Source: Antilocapra americana (Eukaryota > Chordata > Mammalia > Artiodactyla > Antilocapridae). From it: 64,000 bases of DNA. The stretch lies in NCBI GenBank assembly GCA_007570785.1, contig ML662445.1, positions 695,455-759,454 on the forward strand. The letters run 5' to 3'. The translations under genes were made by a program, and so were the position numbers. How positions within the stretch are numbered: position 1 is the stretch's first letter; the number at the start of each line of letters is the position of its first letter. Below are positions 58,473-64,000 of the stretch, piece after piece. The notes under the pieces were generated by a model. The model was given only the letters and a program-made list of their open reading frames with translations. It searched no databases and was not told where the DNA came from.

Positions 58473-61400
58473 CTTCAGGGGCTGCATCTGTGTAAATCTC
58501 CAAGCGTGTTGGCAGAACCGAGCCTGCCTATAAACACAGGTTTTTTTCTTGATCTCACTGTGCCTTTCTTGTACTTTTCCAAGAGGAAAAACGGACGTTC
58601 TCAAGCTGCAGCACAGAGGGATGGGCTGAGTCAGGGTTTAATCACAGTCTCCCCAGGGTGCATGTGCAGTTCCTCGTGGGGCCACCTGTGAGTCAAGGGC
58701 AGCAGGGCCTCTGCGGGGCGTCTGCCCCCCAGGCCCTGGCCCCAGCCCCGTGCCCCCACCTGCCAGGGTTTCCACAGGAATGCGGAAGGGGGACTTCCGG
58801 TTTTTCTCTGAAAGGGGAAGCTTGGATCAATCATGAGTATTTCTGGTTGGTTTATTGTTTGTTCTTTCCCCAAAAGCAGCTCTCCGCTGATGAGACATGT
58901 TAGCAGAGTGGATACTCACCCTGGAAAGTCCCCTGGGACCCCAGGCCTCCTGGAGTTCCACATTTTAATTAAAAGCTCCTTCATAAGTGTGTGGACTCAA
59001 CACTTACCAAATACGCTACTGGTCTCTGGCAGCTGTTTGCTCCCCAAAGCTCGATGTTGACGTTTTTAGTATCCTAAATATTCTCTGTAATACTAAGACT
59101 GAGGCTTTGGATAGGAATCTCATAAAACGGGGTTTCCCATGGTGGATCTGTTGTCCTGAAGTCCATAATCTCTACTGTGGAAAAGCAAAGCAAGGTGGGG
59201 CTGCCGTGGCCACCCCGTGAAAGCCATGCTCCTGTGACTGTGGAACAACATATCTTTACGGGGCTCTGGGGGAGCGCTTCCCTGACTAGACTCCACCTAG
59301 GCATCGCTTGGCTGGGCAGGCTCTTCAACGCTCTGTGAAACTGAGCTCTACCTTCCGATGTATACCCACTGTGTCCGTTAGGTTGCTGTCAATTCAAGCT
59401 CATTTTTATAATAATATTGTCAAGGAGATTGATCAGCCCCTACAGCTGAGAGGTCTGGGGGATTAGGCTTCAGGTATGGCCTGATCCAGCAGCTCAGTGA
59501 TGACACCAAACAGTTGCTTTTCTCAAGCCTCTGGGTTCTACCTCATTCTGAGGCTGGTTCTACCTGCCATCATGAGGGGGCTTCTAACAGCACCTTGGCC
59601 TTGAGAGTGTGGATCTCCCAGTAGCGGAGAGATCTAGTAGGCACTCTCCTGTAAGAGGTTCCATGCGGAGCCTCCCTGATGGAAGGGGAGTTGTGCACTC
59701 GGCTGCCTCCTTGCCCAGGCGCTGGGCCAGGCCAGGCCAGCCTATCCCGTGGGCACAGAGTCTGGACCGATTCCTTGTCTCCTACTGGGGAAGGTGATGG
59801 TACTGGACTCACTGCTCCCTCAGGGTCCTTCACACCCAGTTCTCATTCTTAGCCTCAGGCAGGGGTCTGCCCTCAGAGCCAATAGGCTGACAGGGACACA
59901 GGCCGGGAATAGGACACCTTTCTCCTCTGCACACAGGTGATTCTGGAAAATTCCAGAAACCAGTGTCCGCCCATCCCCAGGGTTAGGTTCATCTGCACAT
60001 GTACCTGGTGGGGGGACTTGGTGCTGCCTGAAGGTCACTGAGAAGCCCCATGAGGAAAGACGGGGTTCCTGGACCAGCATTCGCTTGACAGCACCCCCTC
60101 CCCTCCCCTCCCCTCCTGGCTGCCAAAACACAAAAATCATAAAATCAAGCATGTCTATCATTGTAATGACAATTGCGGTTATCAACTTCTGTTTAAAATA
60201 TATAAGAATTTTCCTGAATTTACACAGTAGCAATGTCTTTTAAAAACAATTCAGAAGTAGACGTTTGCTAGATTGTCTTATTTAGCTACAGTCTAACCAC
60301 ATCAGAGACTCTGGGAGAAAGGGTGGATGTGTTAGGAAAACAGTGAAATTCTCTAATCTCTATGTCCTGTTCACCGAGATTTTTGAATATGAGACTTCCT
60401 TAAAATGAAGTCTCATCAGGCAATGAAAACCAAATTTAACTGATGTTAAATTTAACTGGTGTCACCAGGTGGATGTCTGTTTTCTGGTTATGAAACCAGT
60501 CCTTCCGGTTAAAAGAGTGTTTAAGACCAACAGTGGGGCTCCTGTCGACATCAATCCTGTGGGATGCTTGTTGGCATTGCACTCTGCTGCTAGATGGGGT
60601 CCCATCTACTCATCAACTTAAAATTTTTTTCCAGGTTATGGAAAGCACTCTGCTGTACCGCCAGAGGATTCATGTTCCAGACGAGTCCCGTCAGCTGCAG
60701 TGTCATCAGAAAGTCGCTGGCAGCCGGAGCGGAGAGGGACGCACTTGTATTGATCCACATAAGATTTTCCACATTACGTGGGTCCTCCTCCAATGCCGGC
60801 GACACCACAGCCAAGTCCCGTTGCGGAGGTAATGAGGGTCAAGGCTCTCACGGACTTGCCCCCTGCACCCCCCTCACTGACTGCAGGCCCCCTTCTAAAG
60901 AGCACGCTTGACCTCGTGTGGTGACAGTGTGGCTGGAGGCTGGCCGCCCAACCACACAGGCTCCAGGTCTGCCAGACAGGCCTGCTCCATGGCCTCAAGC
61001 CTTGGTCCCCGAGGTGCCAGCATGCAATGTCCCCGCTGACATTTGGCCCCCAAAGGGAGGGGCCTGGGTGGTGAGCAGGCTAGCCTTTGTTGACAGAGGG
61101 AGCCAACAATAGATTATTTACTTAGACCCATTTGGGAAATATGAATAATATGGTTCCTCTCTCAGGAAGACCAGCCACACCCCACAGCCTCTCCTCCATC
61201 AAAGCCGAGTGCAAACGCCCCGGCCAGCCTTTCCCCTCGTGTCTGAGACCCCGGTCGGAACCCTGGTCCCGCAGCTTTGCAGGCGGGGCTTCCTCACCCG
61301 CTCATGCACTTGAAGGGCCCGCTCAGCCCGCGCCCGCTCAGCCTGCGCCCACTCGGGAAGGACGGCAACCTCTGGGGCTGGTGCGAGCAAGGCTGCTCGG

Positions 61401-63019
61401 TGCACAGACAGCCTGCTGTCAGACACCTGACTGTGGCCCGCCCTTGCTGCTCTGCTGGCAGTGGTCTAAAAAACTCAGCGTGGAAAGGAGGACAGGCCAG
61501 GGCCCTGGGATCAGGAGTCAGGGGTCACAGGGCCTGGTCCTGGTAGTGACCCTGACGGCCGTTTGGGCGAGTGCCTTAGCATCCCTGGACCCTCGTTCCT
61601 TGTTCATGAAACTCAACACCCCAGGTCAGTGCGGGGGAGCCCCAATACCCCATGATGTGTAGAAACTCCCAGCTCTCTCGGGGTTGACCCCCTTTCTGTC
61701 GCTGGCCCAGGGCACCCCCACTTTTCTGGGACAGCAGGCGGTGAGAACCAGGGGCATTTTCAGAGCTGGGAAGCACTGCAAACGCCCTTTGCTCTCAAGA
61801 GGTTGAGATTTTCAGCAGAGGGTCCCATCTGCTCCCTGCGGGGCCACTGTGTTTATCACATCAGTCCACGGCTGCTCCCTGCTCCGTCTCCCATCGTCTG
61901 CCTCCCAGCTCCAGTCAGCTCACCTTCTCTCCAGTCAGCTCTAGCCTTCTCTTCCTGGCCCAGCTGCCCCGTACCCTGCCCACCAAGGGCCAGCCCATCT
62001 CCTGACTGATCTTGCATCTTCCTCCCCTCAGCATCTGCTCTTTCCTTTCATTCCCACAGCTGCGTCCATCTCCTGTGTCTGAGGAGGGGCCTGTCTGCTG
62101 GGCCTGGAGGCCGCAGGACCCACAGCCCCTCCTGAGGCCACTGCCCGCTCAGGAGCCAAGCGGTGGGACCTGCGGCCCAGTGTGCAAACACTCAGAGCCC
62201 GTGGTGTCCAGACGCAGGGTTGAGGCTGGTCTTCTCACTTTCTCTGTCTGTCTATCCGGTTGCCCTGGCGGTCGGCACCGGTCCTTCGAGGGCCCACCGG
62301 CAGTGTGGCACTCCTCCAGAGGGCCACCTGGCTCCCCCTCCTTTGGGCACGACTGAGGACCTAGGACAGCACCAGCTGGTTGTGGGGTATCTGTGTGTTT
62401 CCTCCACTGATGGATTGTAAAGAGAACCTAGAGTTTTCTCTTGAGACTGAGACCAGTGTTATGGATTACTCGGCATTGCCGAGGAGACAGGCAGTGACTT
62501 CTGACTGTGCTTGACTCGGAGCCTCTTCCTCTTCCAAGTTTCCCACTTTGATTCTAGTCTGTTCACGGCACTCAGATCCTCAGAATGAGGTGGGTGACCT
62601 TCTCAACTCTGCAGGCAGAAAGAGGAGGAGCAGGGTGATGGCATTCACTGCGGGGGCGGGGCAGGGAGTGGGCAGCACTTGGAGCAGCAAGGCCCCGGGC
62701 ACTCCTAGACACCCCCTGCCCCTGGTGGTCTGGGACATAACCTGCCACCTGTTTCAGGAAACCTGCTGGTCCCAGGCATGCCCTTGGTGCAGGCAAGACA
62801 CAGACTTTGGGCCTTAGGTCCAAGGTGGGAGCCAGGAGTGGCCCTTGAAAGGCCCAGAGTCCAGTTCCTGTACCTTGAAAATCCCACTCTTTGAACAAGA
62901 TTCTCTCCTGACTTTTTCAATTAAAGGCACTTATTTCAGACAGAGTCTGCATGTGACTTTAGCACATGTTGGAAGAAAAACCTTCATGTCATTTGGATTA
63001 TACTGGAGGCTATTTGGGG
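58473..63019. other. Intergenic sequence, no gene recognised
   Basis: Unique-looking sequence with a short CCCCT run near 60090-60115 and the exon-like segment at 60635-60828. No known protein was recognised. Confidence 0.5.
60635..60828 (+). other. Exon-like segment with open frame and splice-like edges
   Basis: A TTTTTTTCCAG|GT acceptor-like edge and a GGAG|GTAATG donor-like edge bound 194 bp that is open in one frame (MESTLLYRQRIHVPDESRQL...). I do not recognise the protein. It could be a non-coding RNA exon or chance. Confidence 0.2.
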
Positions 63020-63247
63020 CAGACTCAGGCCACCTGATGTGAAAAGCCAACTCTTTGGAAAAGACCCTGATGCTGGGAAAGACTGAAGGCAGGAGAAGGG
63101 GACGACAGAGGATGAGATGGTTGGATGGCATCACTGACTTGATGGACATGGGTTTGAGCAAGCTCCGAGAGATAGTGAAGGACAGGGAAGCCTGGTGTGC
63201 TGCAGTCTATGGGCTCACAAAGAGTTGGATGTGACTGAGAAACTGAA
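63020..63247 (+). mobile_element. BovB-derived element, sense
   Basis: CAGACTCAGGCCACCTGATG, GACCCTGATGCTGGGAAAGA, GGTTGGATGGCATCACTGAC and GCCTGGTGTGCTGCAGTCTA are visible. Confidence 0.88.
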
Positions 63248-64000
63248 TACCGATGGGCCTCCTAGACCCCAAGCTGCCATCCTAGATCCCAAGCGGCCGT
63301 AGCCCGCGGCCAGCTCTCTGAACCTCTGTCTGAACTGCAGAGCCGTGAGGACATGGGAGGCGTGCCCAGCGGGCCCCGGAGTGTCCTCTCAGTGTAATGG
63401 ATGCTGGTTTCCTTTGAAGCAAATAAACCCCCTGCAGATGGGCCCTTGGAGCTCATCTAAGTTCATTAACACACTCTTGCTGTCTTATTATTTGTAGATA
63501 CAAGGTTAATTTGGAAAGATGCATTCTTTTTTTAAAGTTGCGTGGTTAAAAGGATTTGGGAGCTGAGGTTAATTAAGAGAGAGCGGCTCTTAGCGTGTGA
63601 TGGCTGCAGCCAGAAGGGAAATATTAGATTACGGTGTCCGCTCACTCCCGCCCACAGCTGCTCCTGGACCCTGCGAGGCCGAGCATCGACCCTGAGTGAC
63701 CCTCCTCTGGGCTCCGTGGGCCTGAGGTCCTGAGGCCAGTGTCCACCAGGCACCACCGGGTAGGCTCCCTCCGTCTGCCTGAGTCCACCTCACTGGTGAC
63801 CCTCGGAGGGTCCCTGGGGACTGGGGGCGGGGGTGGGGATGGGGGAGGCTCGCTTGTCTTCACTGGGTCAGCCCTGAAGCCTGCTTATCTGAGCCGGAAC
63901 TCCCTTGTAGGTGGGCATGTGGGGTGTCCCTGGGCTGAGGCCCTGGAGGGAGCAGGAGCCTACCCTCTACTCTGGACCCACTGGGGCCTGGAGCGACTCT
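63248..64000. other. Intergenic sequence at window end, no gene recognised
   Basis: No repeat or coding segment was identified. Confidence 0.5.

Overview
The window is mammalian nuclear DNA from a ruminant (cattle, sheep, goat or close kin). The evidence is repeated Bov-tA SINEs, BovB-derived SINE-like elements and a CHR-type SINE, all restricted to ruminants or cetartiodactyls, plus old L1 fragments, a CpG-island promoter and GT-AG introns. No bacterial-type operons are present. A 10-base run of N at 7713-7722 marks an assembly gap.

One host gene is complete. CTDP1 (FCP1, the RNA polymerase II CTD phosphatase) lies on the minus strand, with its start codon at 33053-33055 and its stop at 9390-9392. 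I could place thirteen coding exons with consensus splice sites. Joined, they total 2793 nt, exactly 931 codons (930 residues plus stop), and all twelve phase junctions agree. The 3' UTR runs to about 8725, guided by an AATAAA at 8743-8748. The promoter is a CpG island at about 32.6-34.2 kb with GC boxes and ETS, E-box and NRF1-type sites.

Layout: 1-8.7 kb is non-coding sequence downstream of CTDP1, with a TG-rich microsatellite, SINEs and a collapsed minisatellite at the gap. CTDP1 fills 8.7-33.2 kb. Upstream of it, 33.47-33.78 kb holds a 128/129-bp tandem repeat that carries a ZNF143-type ACTACA...GCATGC site in each copy. Next, in divergent orientation, is a near full-length Tigger1-type pogo DNA transposon (34379-36767). 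Its transposase ORF (590 codons, TIGD1-like) is entirely open and keeps the DDD catalytic residues, while its terminal inverted repeats have decayed. This is the most unusual feature of the window.

The remainder, 36.8-64 kb, is intergenic: antisense L1 fragments, an unassigned old repeat, Bov-tA and BovB-derived elements, a 20/26-bp VNTR at 49.85-50.31 kb, a G-rich minisatellite and a CA-rich microsatellite. I found no second host protein-coding gene there. From memory of the human map, this side faces NFATC1 and the low-coordinate side faces KCNG2, but neither gene is visible here.
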